Shown: positions 17,232 through 26,938 of the stretch, piece by piece
Numbering within the stretch: position 1 is the first letter of the stretch
Layout of the letters: the number at the start of each line of letters is the position of its first letter
Source of the DNA: Clostridium_AM sp900759715
GTDB lineage: Bacteria; Bacillota; Clostridia; Clostridiales; Clostridiaceae
Length of the DNA: 64,000 nt
Reading direction: 5' to 3'
NCBI GenBank assembly: GCA_900759715.1
Contig: CAAEXF010000110.1
Span: 1-64,000, forward strand
Made by a program: the position numbers and the translations under genes
The notes under the pieces: model-generated
Told to the model about the DNA's origin: nothing
Databases searched by the model: none
The model's input: the letters and a program-made list of their open reading frames with translations, nothing else

Positions 17232-18008
17232 GTGGTAAAACCAAGCATATTCAGCAAGGATTATGAAAAAAAAATGCGAAGAAGAAAAAAGAGAATAGCT
17301 TTTGCAGTCTTTGTATCAATTATACTAATTATATTTGCTGTAATATATAGTAAAAATGTCTTTAGAAATTTTGGAACGAATGCAAATAATACAAAGAATA
17401 ATACTACTCCGAATAAAAATGAAACAAAGAGTTCAAATATAAATAAGCAGGAGCCTAAAGCACCAGCTAAACAGGAAAAGGTAGAAGGCTATTCTATCCA
17501 ATTAAGTGATGGAACTACTGTAAACGCCATATATGAAACTAAAAATAATGATAAAACATTTAAATATATTTCTCCAGCAGAAAGCAATATACAGTATAGT
17601 ATAAGTCCTGCTGGTAAGAATATAGTTTTATTTGATAGTAAAGTTCAAAGCATTATTTTGATGGATATAAGCGGAAATAAACAAGATATAACTAATCCTC
17701 AGTATGTATCTACTAGTGGAACAGTTATAACAAAGAGTAGCCAGCTTTCAGCGCAGCCGGAATATATTTGGTGTTCTGCGCCAAAATTTATTGATGAAGA
17801 TAATATAGCATACATAAGTCAGCTTCCATGGATTGGAAAAACAACTAAATATATATGGATTGAAAACATAAAAAACAAAACACATACATGGATTCAGGGA
17901 ATAGAAGGAGAAGATGTAAAATTAGATAAGCTTACGGATAAAGGGCTTACTGTAATAGTAGATGGGAAAACTATATACTTAACATCAAATGGAAGTATTG
18001 CGGAATAA
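17232..18008 (+). CDS. Membrane-anchored protein of unknown function
   Basis: I do not recognise the family. The 258-residue protein has a very basic N-terminus (KKMRRRKKR), one membrane helix at about 20-42, an Asn/Thr/Lys-rich linker at about 50-75 and a soluble domain at about 85-258 with tryptophan-containing repeats (PEYIWCSAPKF, KYIWIENIK). The topology predicts an extracellular domain. The C-terminal part has a strand-rich, propeller-like rhythm resembling TolB-type repeats, but this is only an impression. The start is GTG, five bases after AGGAGGAATCAGC's SD. The spacing to the next gene is 48 bases. Confidence 0.7.
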   Translation: MVKPSIFSKDYEKKMRRRKKRIAFAVFVSIILIIFAVIYSKNVFRNFGTNANNTKNNTTPNKNETKSSNINKQEPKAPAKQEKVEGYSIQLSDGTTVNAIYETKNNDKTFKYISPAESNIQYSISPAGKNIVLFDSKVQSIILMDISGNKQDITNPQYVSTSGTVITKSSQLSAQPEYIWCSAPKFIDEDNIAYISQLPWIGKTTKYIWIENIKNKTHTWIQGIEGEDVKLDKLTDKGLTVIVDGKTIYLTSNGSIAE

Positions 18009-18056
18009 CGATTAAAATTTTGTCATAAATTTATTTGAGCACTTTTGGAGGGTCGG

Positions 18057-18839
18057 ATGGAGATAGGTTTATCGTCAGCAAGTTTTTACCCAAAGGTAAA
18101 GACAGAAAGTAGTATAGCTTTAATGAAAAAGTTAGGATTTAATATTGGAGAGTTATTCTTAAATAGCCCAAGTGAATATGATGAAGATTTTATAAAATTG
18201 CTTTTAGAGGAAAAAGACAAAAATAGTTTTAAAGTCAACTCTATTCATGGATTTTCTTCATCCTTTGAACCTTTTCTTTTTGATAGTTATAAAAGAAGAA
18301 GAGAGGATATGTTTATATATTTCAAAAAGATATGCAAAGCAGCTAAATTACTAGGAGCAGAATGCTATACTTTTCATGGTATGAGACGTCAGGATCTAAG
18401 CTTTGTGGATCATAAATTTATAGTTGAAATATATAATAAATTAGTATACACTGCGATGGAAGAAGGGGTAAAGCTTTGCCAAGAAAATGTTTCATGGTGT
18501 ATGTCTGCAGATGTTAAATTTTTAAAAATGATAAAAGAAGAATGTCAATATCCTCTATATTTTACTTTCGATATAAAACAATCATATAAAGCAAAGGTTG
18601 AACCTGAAGAGTATATTGATATAATGGATAGTAGGATAATGAACTTCCATATAAATGATAGGGATGAAGAGAACTTATGTCTATTGCCTGGGAAAGGGAA
18701 TGTTAATTATAGAAATTTGTTTAATAAATTAAATGAAAAGGGATATAGTGGATCTGGAATAATTGAAGTTTACAGTAATAATTATTTGAATTATGATGAA
18801 TTAATAGATGCAAAAAAATTTTTGATAGGTTTTCTTTAG
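18057..18839 (+). CDS. Sugar phosphate isomerase/epimerase-like TIM-barrel protein
   Basis: A 260-residue protein of the xylose isomerase-like / AP endonuclease 2 barrel family. Family-like metal-site segments are NSIHGFSSS near residue 62, CYTFHGMR near 102, CQENVSW near 141, FTFDIKQS near 170 and NFHINDRDEEN near 197, which carry the His, Glu and Asp ligands. The ligand set and GKGNVNY resemble IolE-type and related sugar epimerases. The substrate is unknown. The ATG at 18057 is close to GGAGGG (four-base spacing); a TTG four codons earlier is in frame. Confidence 0.75.
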   Translation: MEIGLSSASFYPKVKTESSIALMKKLGFNIGELFLNSPSEYDEDFIKLLLEEKDKNSFKVNSIHGFSSSFEPFLFDSYKRRREDMFIYFKKICKAAKLLGAECYTFHGMRRQDLSFVDHKFIVEIYNKLVYTAMEEGVKLCQENVSWCMSADVKFLKMIKEECQYPLYFTFDIKQSYKAKVEPEEYIDIMDSRIMNFHINDRDEENLCLLPGKGNVNYRNLFNKLNEKGYSGSGIIEVYSNNYLNYDELIDAKKFLIGFL

Positions 18840-18852
18840 AAACAAAAAATAA

Positions 18853-18882
18853 TTGTAAAAATTATGTTTTTTGGTATATAAT
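18853..18882 (+). promoter_or_regulatory. Possible promoter of tig
   Basis: TTGTAA and TATAAT with an 18-base spacer. A second TATAAT at 18982-18987 has a poorer -35 but is nearer the gene. Either could serve trigger factor. Confidence 0.4.
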
Positions 18883-19033
18883 TATTAATACAGAAACTCT
18901 TACTTTATATATTAATATTTAAAAATAATATTAAAATTATATAAGATACAGTAACATATGTTAATACATTTAAATATATGTTATAATGATGGGGTTAACA
19001 ATAAGCACGATGGTGATTAGGAGGAATAATGCA

Positions 19034-20326
19034 ATGAACGTTAAGATGGAAAAAATAGAAAATAATGTAGTAAAATTAGAAATAACTGTGGAAGCAGAAA
19101 AATTTAATGAGGCTATGAAAAAGGCATTTGCTAAAAATGCTAAAAAATTTAATATACCAGGATTTAGAAAAGGTAAAGCTCCAATGAATATAATAAAGAA
19201 ATATTATGGTGAAGGAGTATTTTATGAAGATGCCATAAATTTCTGTTGTGATGATACATATTCAACAGCAATAAATGAGAATAATATAAAACCAGTTGAT
19301 TATCCAGAAATAGACGTAGTTCAAGTAGGAGAAGGAAAAGAATTCATATATACAGCTGTAGTTACAGTAGTTCCAGAAGTGGAATTAGGAGAGTATAAAG
19401 GACTAGAAGTTAAAAAGCCTGTATATGAAGTGAAGGATGAAGAAGTAGAAAACGAATTAAAATCAATGCAACAAAGAAACGCAAGAATAGAGACAAAAGA
19501 AGATGGAACAGTTGAAAAGGGAGATATAGCTGTAATCGACTTTAAAGGATTTGTTAATGGCGAAGCTTTTGAAGGTGGAGAAGGAACTGACTATCAATTA
19601 GAAATTGGTTCAGGTACTTTCATAGACAACTTTGAAGACCAATTAGTTGGTTTAAAGAAAGATGATGAAAAAGAAGTTGTTGTTAAGTTCCCAGAGGAAT
19701 ATGGTAGAGAAGATTTAAATGGTAAGGATGCTACTTTTAAGGTTACAGTTAAAGATATAAAAGTAAAAGAGTTACCTACACTAGATGATGAATTTGCAAA
19801 AGAAGTTTCAGAATTTGATACTATAGATGAAGTAAAAGCTGATATAAGAAGAAAAATGGAAGAAGCAAATGAATTAAGAGCAAAAAGAGAATTCGAAGAA
19901 GCAGCAATAGATGCAGTTTGCGCAAATGCAAAGGTAGAAATACCAAATGTTATGATAGATAAAGAAATAGATAATATGCTTAAAGATTTAGAAATGAGAT
20001 TAAAATATCAAGGTTTAGATTTACAAACATATTATCAATATACGAATAATACTGAAGAAAAAGTTAGAGAATATATGAAAGAAACAGCAGATAAGAGAGT
20101 AAAAACTGATTTAGTAGTTGAAGAAATAGCAAAGAAAGAAAACATAGATGCTACTGAAGAAGAACTTTTAGAAAGAGCTACAGAGATGGCTAAGCAATAC
20201 GGCAGTAAAGATCTAGAAAAAACTGCTAAATTAGTGCTTGAGTCACAAAAGAACTATCTAAAAGTAGATGTAGTTAATGAAAAAGTTGTTAAAATGTTAG
20301 TAGAAAATACTAAAGCAATAGCATAA
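19034..20326 (+). CDS. tig: Trigger factor, ribosome-bound chaperone and prolyl isomerase
   Basis: Binds the ribosome exit tunnel and shields new chains. The ribosome-binding signature GFRKGKAP is near residue 44. The FKBP-type domain spans about 150-245 (GDIAVIDFKGFVNGEAFEGG), and the C-terminal helical chaperone arms follow. The 430-residue length is normal. AGGAGG nine bases upstream selects the ATG at 19034 over in-frame upstream codons. It heads the protein-quality-control run with clpP, clpX, lonB and lon. Confidence 0.97.
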   Translation: MNVKMEKIENNVVKLEITVEAEKFNEAMKKAFAKNAKKFNIPGFRKGKAPMNIIKKYYGEGVFYEDAINFCCDDTYSTAINENNIKPVDYPEIDVVQVGEGKEFIYTAVVTVVPEVELGEYKGLEVKKPVYEVKDEEVENELKSMQQRNARIETKEDGTVEKGDIAVIDFKGFVNGEAFEGGEGTDYQLEIGSGTFIDNFEDQLVGLKKDDEKEVVVKFPEEYGREDLNGKDATFKVTVKDIKVKELPTLDDEFAKEVSEFDTIDEVKADIRRKMEEANELRAKREFEEAAIDAVCANAKVEIPNVMIDKEIDNMLKDLEMRLKYQGLDLQTYYQYTNNTEEKVREYMKETADKRVKTDLVVEEIAKKENIDATEEELLERATEMAKQYGSKDLEKTAKLVLESQKNYLKVDVVNEKVVKMLVENTKAIA

Positions 20327-20338
20327 TATATTAGAGGG

Positions 20339-20375
20339 TTAATTGCCAGGAATTTTTCTGGCAATTAATTTTAAA
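20339..20375 (+). terminator. Terminator of tig
   Basis: An 11-bp perfect stem (20339-20349 with 20358-20368) followed by a T-rich tract. Confidence 0.75.
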
Positions 20376-20462
20376 TTAATATAAATTATATTAAAAACTG
20401 ATTTAATTTAGATTTAAATGGGTAAAATCACTTAATGTGATTACAAAAAGGAGGAGAGATTT

Positions 20463-21047
20463 ATGAGTTTAGTACCAGTAGTTGTTGAGCAAACTAATAG
20501 GGGAGAAAGATCTTATGATATTTATTCTAGACTTTTAAAGGATAGAATAGTAATGCTAAGTGAAGAGGTTAACGATGTTACCGCAAGTTTAGTTGTAGCA
20601 CAATTATTATTCTTAGAAGCAGAGGATCCAGAGAAGGACATACATTTATACATAAATAGTCCAGGAGGGTCTATAACATCAGGAATGGCAATTTATGATA
20701 CAATGCAGCATATTAAACCTGATGTTTCTACTATATGTGTAGGAATGGCTGCTTCTATGGGAGCATTTTTACTTGCAGCAGGTGCAAAAGGAAAAAGATT
20801 TGCACTACCAAATGCTGAAATAATGATACATCAACCTCTTGGTGGCTTCCAAGGTCAGGCAACAGATATAGGAATACATGCAGATAGAATACTAAGAATA
20901 AAGAAAAAATTAAATAGCATACTAAGTGAGAGAACAGGACAGCCGCTTGAAAAGGTTGAAAGAGACACAGAAAGAGATTACTTTATGGAAGCAGAAGAAG
21001 CTAAAAATTATGGATTAATAGACGAAGTAATTATAAAAAAGAAATAA
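20463..21047 (+). CDS. clpP: ATP-dependent Clp protease proteolytic subunit
   Basis: The 194-residue serine protease that forms the degradative chamber for ClpX. The nucleophile is in GMAASMGAFL near residue 98 and the catalytic histidine in MIHQPLGG near 123; the aspartate follows in RDTERDYF near 172. SD AGGAGGAG precedes the ATG. clpX follows 19 bases later, so the pair is co-transcribed. No CtsR-type box is visible upstream. Confidence 0.97.
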   Translation: MSLVPVVVEQTNRGERSYDIYSRLLKDRIVMLSEEVNDVTASLVVAQLLFLEAEDPEKDIHLYINSPGGSITSGMAIYDTMQHIKPDVSTICVGMAASMGAFLLAAGAKGKRFALPNAEIMIHQPLGGFQGQATDIGIHADRILRIKKKLNSILSERTGQPLEKVERDTERDYFMEAEEAKNYGLIDEVIIKKK

Positions 21048-21066
21048 CCTTTAGTGAGGTGTAAAG

Positions 21067-22356
21067 ATGGCCAAAATTGATGATAAAAAACAGTTGAAAT
21101 GTTCATTTTGCGGTAAAACTCAAGATCAAGTTAGAAGACTTATAGCTGGGCCAGGAGTATATATATGTGATGAATGTATAGAGCTTTGTTCAGAAATAAT
21201 AAGTGATGAATTTGAAGAAGACATTCAAGTGGATATGAGTTCACTTCCAAAACCTGTAGAGATAAAAAGCTATCTTGATCAATATGTCATAGGTCAAGAT
21301 GGTGCAAAAAAATCACTAGCCGTAGCGGTTTACAACCATTATAAAAGAATTAACTCAAACGCTAATAATGATGATGTAGAATTACAGAAAAGTAATATAT
21401 TATTATTAGGGCCTACAGGATCAGGAAAAACTCTATTAGCTCAAACTCTAGCTAAGTTTTTAAATGTTCCATTTGCAATTGCAGATGCTACAACTTTAAC
21501 AGAAGCAGGGTATGTTGGGGAAGATGTTGAAAACATACTTTTAAAGCTTATTCAAAATGCTGATTATGATATAGAGAGAGCTGAAAGAGGTATAGTATAC
21601 ATCGATGAAATAGATAAAATAGCAAGAAAATCAGAGAATCCATCTATAACAAGAGATGTTTCTGGTGAAGGTGTGCAACAAGCGTTACTAAAAATACTTG
21701 AAGGTACAGTAGCATCAGTGCCACCACAAGGTGGTAGAAAGCATCCTCATCAAGAATTCATACAGATAAATACTACTAATATACTATTTATCTGCGGTGG
21801 TGCTTTTGATGGAATAGAAAAAATTATAGAAAGAAGAACAAGAATAAGTACATTAGGATTTGGTGCTAGTATACAATCTAAAACTGAAAAGGATGTAGGA
21901 AAGCTTTTAAAAGACATAATGCCTGGAGATCTTTTGAAATTTGGTCTTATTCCTGAATTTGTTGGAAGACTTCCTATAGTGGTAACTCTTGAGGCTTTAG
22001 ATAGAAACGCACTAATAAGCATATTGAAAGAGCCTAAAAATGCACTTGTTAAACAATATAGAAAGCTCTTTGAGATAGATAATGTTGAGCTTGAATTTTC
22101 AGATGATGCTTTAGAAGCAATAGCTGACGAAGCGTTAAAGAGAAATACAGGAGCAAGAGGTCTAAGAGCAATTATAGAAGATACTATGAAGAATATAATG
22201 TTTGATATTCCTTCAAGAGAAGAAATTGCAAAAGTAATAGTTAATAAAGAAACTGTTGATACAAAAGAGCCAATTCTTATTGAGGCTGAAGGTGAAAAAA
22301 GATCACCTATAAAAGTAAAAAAGTCTAGAACTCGAAAGGGTTCAGAAACAGCATAA
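21067..22356 (+). CDS. clpX: ATP-dependent Clp protease ATP-binding subunit ClpX
   Basis: The AAA+ unfoldase that feeds ClpP. The N-terminal zinc domain has CSFC near residue 12 and CDEC near 35. Walker A is GPTGSGKT near 117 and Walker B IVYIDEIDKI near 177. The IGF-type ClpP-docking loop, the sensor region and the C-terminal domain follow. The 429-residue length is normal. The first copy of a modular hairpin repeat begins right after the stop codon. Confidence 0.97.
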   Translation: MAKIDDKKQLKCSFCGKTQDQVRRLIAGPGVYICDECIELCSEIISDEFEEDIQVDMSSLPKPVEIKSYLDQYVIGQDGAKKSLAVAVYNHYKRINSNANNDDVELQKSNILLLGPTGSGKTLLAQTLAKFLNVPFAIADATTLTEAGYVGEDVENILLKLIQNADYDIERAERGIVYIDEIDKIARKSENPSITRDVSGEGVQQALLKILEGTVASVPPQGGRKHPHQEFIQINTTNILFICGGAFDGIEKIIERRTRISTLGFGASIQSKTEKDVGKLLKDIMPGDLLKFGLIPEFVGRLPIVVTLEALDRNALISILKEPKNALVKQYRKLFEIDNVELEFSDDALEAIADEALKRNTGARGLRAIIEDTMKNIMFDIPSREEIAKVIVNKETVDTKEPILIEAEGEKRSPIKVKKSRTRKGSETA

Positions 22357-22477
22357 GCAAAGGACCAAAATCTATGATTTTGTGTGAATCGGTTAAGCAG
22401 ATATCCCGAATCTTTGATTTGGTGATAGTCGCTTACACTCTGTGTACTCATTCGACGAATGGAGAAGGAGTTTCATA
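22357..22477 (+). repeat. Modular hairpin repeat, copy A (two units)
   Basis: Two units share the form AAGCAG..., then an inverted repeat, then ...TCG(G/C)TTA. The inverted repeats are CAAAATC-tat-GATTTTG and CCGAATC-ttt-GATTTGG. The element ends with TACTCATTCGACGAA and GGAGAAGGAGTTTCAT. The same element occurs at 24471 and 33887, always on the plus strand between genes. Confidence 0.8.
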
Positions 22478-22480
22478 ATA

Positions 22481-22517
22481 AAAAGGAGTACTGTGAAATA
22501 TCAGGCTCCTTTTTTAT
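22481..22517 (+). terminator. Terminator of clpPX
   Basis: AAAAGGAGTACTG pairs with CAGGCTCCTTTT, with a small bulge, and is followed by a T run. It lies directly after repeat copy A. Confidence 0.7.
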
Positions 22518-22622
22518 TGCCGTTATTAGACATATGAAAGAATATAGTGAATGAAAGATGTGCATAATACTAAGGAGATATAATTTGAAATTATAGGGAG
22601 TCTTTAAGGGAGGTTTAAAAAT

Positions 22623-24302
22623 ATGATTTATACCTTAATGATTATTGAATTAGTAGTTACAGTAGTTATGGGACTCTATTTTCTTAATGCATTAAAAGGT
22701 CAACAATCACGAAGGTTAGTTGTAGACAGAGAAAATAGAAAAGAAATGGAAAAGTTAAAAAAGTTAAGAGAAGTAAAATTAACAGAACCATTAACAGAAA
22801 AAAGTAGACCCTCTAATTTTAATGAAATAATAGGTCAAGAAAAAGGAATTAAAGCTCTTCAAGCAGCATTGTGTGGTCCTAATCCTCAACATGTTATAAT
22901 ATATGGACCTCCTGGAATAGGTAAAACTGCAGCTGCAAGATTGGTTTTAGAATACGCAAAGAAAAAAGATCATTCACCTTTTAATGAAAGTTCTAAGTTC
23001 ATAGAAATTGATGCGACAACAATAAGATTTGATGATAGAGGAATAGCAGATCCTCTTATTGGTTCTGTTCATGATCCAATATACCAAGGAGCTGGTCCTT
23101 TAGGCGTTGCAGGAATACCTCAACCTAAACCCGGGGCAGTAACAAAAGCCCATGGAGGTGTATTGTTTATAGATGAAATAGGAGAGCTTCATCCTATAGA
23201 AATGAATAAATTACTTAAGGTGCTGGAAGATAGAAAAGTCTTCTTAGATAGCTCCTATTATAATTCCTCAGATGAAAACATGCCTACATATATAAAAGAT
23301 GTTTTTGATAACGGACTTCCTGCGGACTTTAGGTTAGTTGGTGCTACAACGAGAAATCCAGAAGATATAGTACCAGCATTAAGATCAAGATGTGTAGAAA
23401 TATTTTTTAGAGCATTGCTTCCAGAAGAAATTGAAGTTATAGCTCGAAATGCAGTAGATAAGATAGGATTTACAATTGAAAATAAAGCTTGCAATATGGT
23501 AGGAAAGTATGCGCAAAATGGAAGAGATGTTGTTAATTTAATTCAGCTTGCATCAGGAATAGCATTAAATGAAGAAAGAAGCGAAATTAATGTGAGTGAT
23601 GTAGAATGGGTAATAGAAAATGGTCAGTATTCTCCAAGAACTGAAAAGAAGATTTCTGGTAAACCTTCTGTAGGATATGTCAATGGGCTTGCGGTTTACG
23701 GAGCTAACATGGGAGCATTAATGGAAGTTGAAGCTACTGCAAAAAAAGTTAGTCTTAGAAAAGGCAATCTTAAAATAACAGGAATAATTGAAGAAGAAGA
23801 AATAAACGCTCAAAATAGAAGAATGAGGAGAAAAAGCACAGCTAGATGTTCTGTTGAAAATGTAATAACTGTAATTGAGAAATTATTTAATCTAAATTGT
23901 GATGAGTATGATATACATATAAATTTTTCAGGAGGTGCACCGGTAGATGGGCCATCTGCGGGAGTAAGTATAGCTACGGCTGTATATAGTGCTATAAATA
24001 ATATTCCTGTAAATAATAAAGTAGCAATGACTGGCGAAATATCAATACATGGTGAGGTTAAACCAATAGGTGGTGCCAATGCAAAAATTCAGGCTGCTAA
24101 AAAGGCAGGAGCAAATATCGTAGTAATACCTAATGAAAATTGGCAGGATAACTTTGCACAAATAGAAGGAGTAAAAATAATACCTGTAAGTAATATAAAA
24201 GAAGTTATTGATATTGCTATTGTCAATGAAGCAATTGAACGTCCATCTATAGAAATAGAAGCTAACTTAGATGTATTGTCAGCTGAGTCAATAAATATGT
24301 AG
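22623..24302 (+). CDS. lonB: ATP-dependent protease LonB, membrane-anchored
   Basis: A 559-residue LonB-type protease, known in Bacillus as a sporulation-associated relative of Lon. It has an N-terminal membrane helix at about 3-22, an AAA+ domain with GPPGIGKTAAARL near residue 98 and Walker B VLFIDEIGEL near 181, and a C-terminal Lon-type serine-lysine protease domain with DGPSAGVSIA near 442. It lacks the LAN substrate domain of full Lon. It is followed by a terminator and, 300 bases later, by lon. Confidence 0.93.
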   Translation: MIYTLMIIELVVTVVMGLYFLNALKGQQSRRLVVDRENRKEMEKLKKLREVKLTEPLTEKSRPSNFNEIIGQEKGIKALQAALCGPNPQHVIIYGPPGIGKTAAARLVLEYAKKKDHSPFNESSKFIEIDATTIRFDDRGIADPLIGSVHDPIYQGAGPLGVAGIPQPKPGAVTKAHGGVLFIDEIGELHPIEMNKLLKVLEDRKVFLDSSYYNSSDENMPTYIKDVFDNGLPADFRLVGATTRNPEDIVPALRSRCVEIFFRALLPEEIEVIARNAVDKIGFTIENKACNMVGKYAQNGRDVVNLIQLASGIALNEERSEINVSDVEWVIENGQYSPRTEKKISGKPSVGYVNGLAVYGANMGALMEVEATAKKVSLRKGNLKITGIIEEEEINAQNRRMRRKSTARCSVENVITVIEKLFNLNCDEYDIHINFSGGAPVDGPSAGVSIATAVYSAINNIPVNNKVAMTGEISIHGEVKPIGGANAKIQAAKKAGANIVVIPNENWQDNFAQIEGVKIIPVSNIKEVIDIAIVNEAIERPSIEIEANLDVLSAESINM

Positions 24303-24314
24303 TTAGGTTCAATT

Positions 24315-24350
24315 GACAATTGAGAATGTATACTTCTCAATTGTCATTTT
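24315..24350 (+). terminator. Terminator of lonB
   Basis: A perfect 12-bp stem (24315-24326 with 24334-24345) with a seven-base loop and a following TTTTT. Confidence 0.85.
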
Positions 24351-24470
24351 TCAATTTAAGGCATCTTCAAAAAAATATTTGATATTAATCGATAACTATA
24401 ATTGAAAAAAAGTTATTTTATAGTTATAATATATTAGTCTAACTATATATAAATTTATTTCAATATCTAT

Positions 24471-24543
24471 TTAAGCAGAGAACCCAAATCTATGATTTGG
24501 AGTAAATCGCTTACTCATTCGACGAAAGGAGAAGGAGTTTCAT
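24471..24543 (+). repeat. Modular hairpin repeat, copy B (one unit)
   Basis: A single unit: TTAAGCAGAGAAC, the perfect inverted repeat CCAAATC-tat-GATTTGG, a second small hairpin GAGTAA/TTACTC, then CATTCGACGAA and GGAGAAGGAGTTTCAT. It lies in the lonB-lon gap, 60 bases before lon. Confidence 0.8.
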
Positions 24544-24602
24544 TTGAAGTTATTGTAATTATAATAGTTTTTACTAAATTATTTTAAAAGTGAGGGGAAA
24601 AC

Positions 24603-26924
24603 ATGGATAAAAACTTGAAAATCCTTCCTCTAATTCCCTTAAGAGGTATTACTATATTTCCATATATGGTTATACATTTTGATGTAGGCCGTGAAAAATC
24701 TATACTTGCGCTTGAAGAAGCTATGCTTGTTGACCAAAAAATATTTTTGGTATCACAGAAAGAAGCTAAAGTTGAAGAGCCAGAAGAAGAAGATATTTAT
24801 ACAATGGGTACCATTTGTAATATAAAACAAATATTAAAGTTGCCAGGTGATACTGTACGAGTACTCGTTGAAGGTGAAAGTAGAGGAAGACTAGAAAAAT
24901 ACATTGAAAAAAGTCCTTTTTTTAAGGCAGAAGTTGAAATATTAGAAGATGATGAATGTGATAAAACTAATAAATGCGAAGCACTAGTTCGTTCTGTTAG
25001 AAAAGCTTTCGATGACTATACAAAGTTATCGGGAAGTATACCTGTTGAAACAATAGTAACATTAGAAGAATTGGATAATCCAGGTAGATTAAGTGATGTT
25101 ATCAGTTCTTATTTAATGTTAAAACAGGAAAATAAGCAAGAACTTCTTGAAGCATATGACGTTGAAGAAAGGCTTCAAAAATTATTAGATATACTATCTA
25201 ATGAAGTTGATATTTTAAAGTTAGAAAGAAAAATAGGTGTTAAGGTAAAAAATAAAATAGATAAGGTACAAAAAGAATATTACTTAAGAGAACAACTAAA
25301 AGCTATTCAAGAAGAGCTTGGTGAGGAAGATGAAGATAAAAAAGAAATAACAAGATATAAGAATAGGATAACAAAGGCAAAACTTCCTAAGTTGGTTAAA
25401 GAAAAAGCTCTATATGAGTTAGATAGATTAAAGAATAGCGGAAGCTACTCTGCGGAGGGTGGTGTAATAAGAACTTATTTAGATTGGATATTAGATCTTC
25501 CTTGGAATGCTGAAACTAAAGATAATTTAGATATAAAGTCTGCTAGAATGGTATTAGAGAAAGAGCACTATGGACTTGAAGATGTAAAAGATAGAATTAT
25601 TGAATATTTAGCTGTTAAAAAAATGAGTAATTCACTAAGAGGACCTATACTTTGTCTTGTAGGACCTCCAGGGGTAGGTAAGACTTCAATTGCAAGATCT
25701 ATAGCTCATGCACTAAATAGAAACTTTGTTAGAATGTCCTTAGGTGGAGTTAGAGATGAAGCAGAGATAAGAGGTCATAGAAAAACTTATATTGGAGCAA
25801 TTCCAGGAAGAATAGTATATGGCATGAAACAGGCTAAATCAAAAAATCCATTATTTTTATTAGATGAGATAGATAAGATGAGTAATGATTTTAAGGGAGA
25901 TCCAGCAGACGCGCTTTTAGAAGTACTAGATGCTGAACAAAATAGTACCTTTAGGGACCATTATCTCGAATTAGAGTTTGATTTATCTAAAGTTTTGTTT
26001 ATAACAACTGCTAATTCGTTAGAAACTATCCCAAGACCTTTATTAGATAGAATGGAAGTTATAGAAGTTTCAGGATATACTTCAGAAGAGAAGTTTCATA
26101 TAGCAAAGGATCATTTGCTACCTAAGAAATTAAAAGAACATGAAGTAAATGACAATAAAATAAAGATTTCTGACTCCTCTATATATTTTGTCATAGAAAA
26201 CTATACAAGAGAATCTGGTGTTAGAAGCCTTGAGAGAAAAATATCCTCTCTTATAAGAAAATCAATAGCAGAAATGATTGAAAAAGATAAGGATAAGATT
26301 ATAGTTAATACAAATAAGGTTAAAAGCTATCTAGGTCCTGAGTTATTTACTTACGAAAAAGCAGATAAAGAAGATAAAATTGGAGTTGTAATGGGCATGG
26401 CATGGACAGGGTATGGTGGAGACACCTTGCCAGTAGAGGTAACTGCTATGTCTGGAACAGGGAAACTAGAGTTAACTGGCCAACTTGGAGATGTGATGAA
26501 GGAATCTGCAAGAGCTGGATATAGCTATGTTAGAGCCAATGCAAAGAAATATAGAATAGATGAAGAATTTTATAAAAATAAAGATATTCATATACATGTT
26601 CCAGAGGGTGCTGTACCTAAAGATGGGCCATCAGCAGGTGTTACGATGATTACTGCTATAATATCCGCTTTAAGTGGGAAAAAAGTAAGACACAATGTAG
26701 CTATGACTGGAGAAATAACATTAACTGGTAGAGTGCTTGCAATTGGAGGACTCAAAGAAAAGAGCTTAGCTGCGTATAGAGCGGGTATAGATACTGTAAT
26801 TATACCAAAGGAAAATGAAAAAGACTTATCAAAAATACCTAAAACAATAAAGAGTAAATTGAGTTTTATATTAGCAGATAATATAGATACAGTATTAGAA
26901 CAGGCTTTAGTAAAAATTGATTAG
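24603..26924 (+). CDS. lon: ATP-dependent protease La
   Basis: A soluble AAA+ protease of 773 residues that removes misfolded and regulatory proteins. The N-terminal LAN domain begins LPLIPLRGITIFPYMV. Walker A is GPPGVGKTSIARS near residue 354. The proteolytic serine is in PKDGPSAGVTM near 678 and the lysine in GLKEKSLAA near 720. SD GTGAGGGG precedes the ATG. engB follows after 14 bases, as in many Firmicutes. Confidence 0.97.
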   Translation: MDKNLKILPLIPLRGITIFPYMVIHFDVGREKSILALEEAMLVDQKIFLVSQKEAKVEEPEEEDIYTMGTICNIKQILKLPGDTVRVLVEGESRGRLEKYIEKSPFFKAEVEILEDDECDKTNKCEALVRSVRKAFDDYTKLSGSIPVETIVTLEELDNPGRLSDVISSYLMLKQENKQELLEAYDVEERLQKLLDILSNEVDILKLERKIGVKVKNKIDKVQKEYYLREQLKAIQEELGEEDEDKKEITRYKNRITKAKLPKLVKEKALYELDRLKNSGSYSAEGGVIRTYLDWILDLPWNAETKDNLDIKSARMVLEKEHYGLEDVKDRIIEYLAVKKMSNSLRGPILCLVGPPGVGKTSIARSIAHALNRNFVRMSLGGVRDEAEIRGHRKTYIGAIPGRIVYGMKQAKSKNPLFLLDEIDKMSNDFKGDPADALLEVLDAEQNSTFRDHYLELEFDLSKVLFITTANSLETIPRPLLDRMEVIEVSGYTSEEKFHIAKDHLLPKKLKEHEVNDNKIKISDSSIYFVIENYTRESGVRSLERKISSLIRKSIAEMIEKDKDKIIVNTNKVKSYLGPELFTYEKADKEDKIGVVMGMAWTGYGGDTLPVEVTAMSGTGKLELTGQLGDVMKESARAGYSYVRANAKKYRIDEEFYKNKDIHIHVPEGAVPKDGPSAGVTMITAIISALSGKKVRHNVAMTGEITLTGRVLAIGGLKEKSLAAYRAGIDTVIIPKENEKDLSKIPKTIKSKLSFILADNIDTVLEQALVKID

Positions 26925-26938
26925 ATGGTGATGAAATT

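Noticed and set aside
21750..22451. A 233-residue open frame on the minus strand
   Set aside because: It is a shadow of clpX and runs into the repeat element; no ribosome site or family features.
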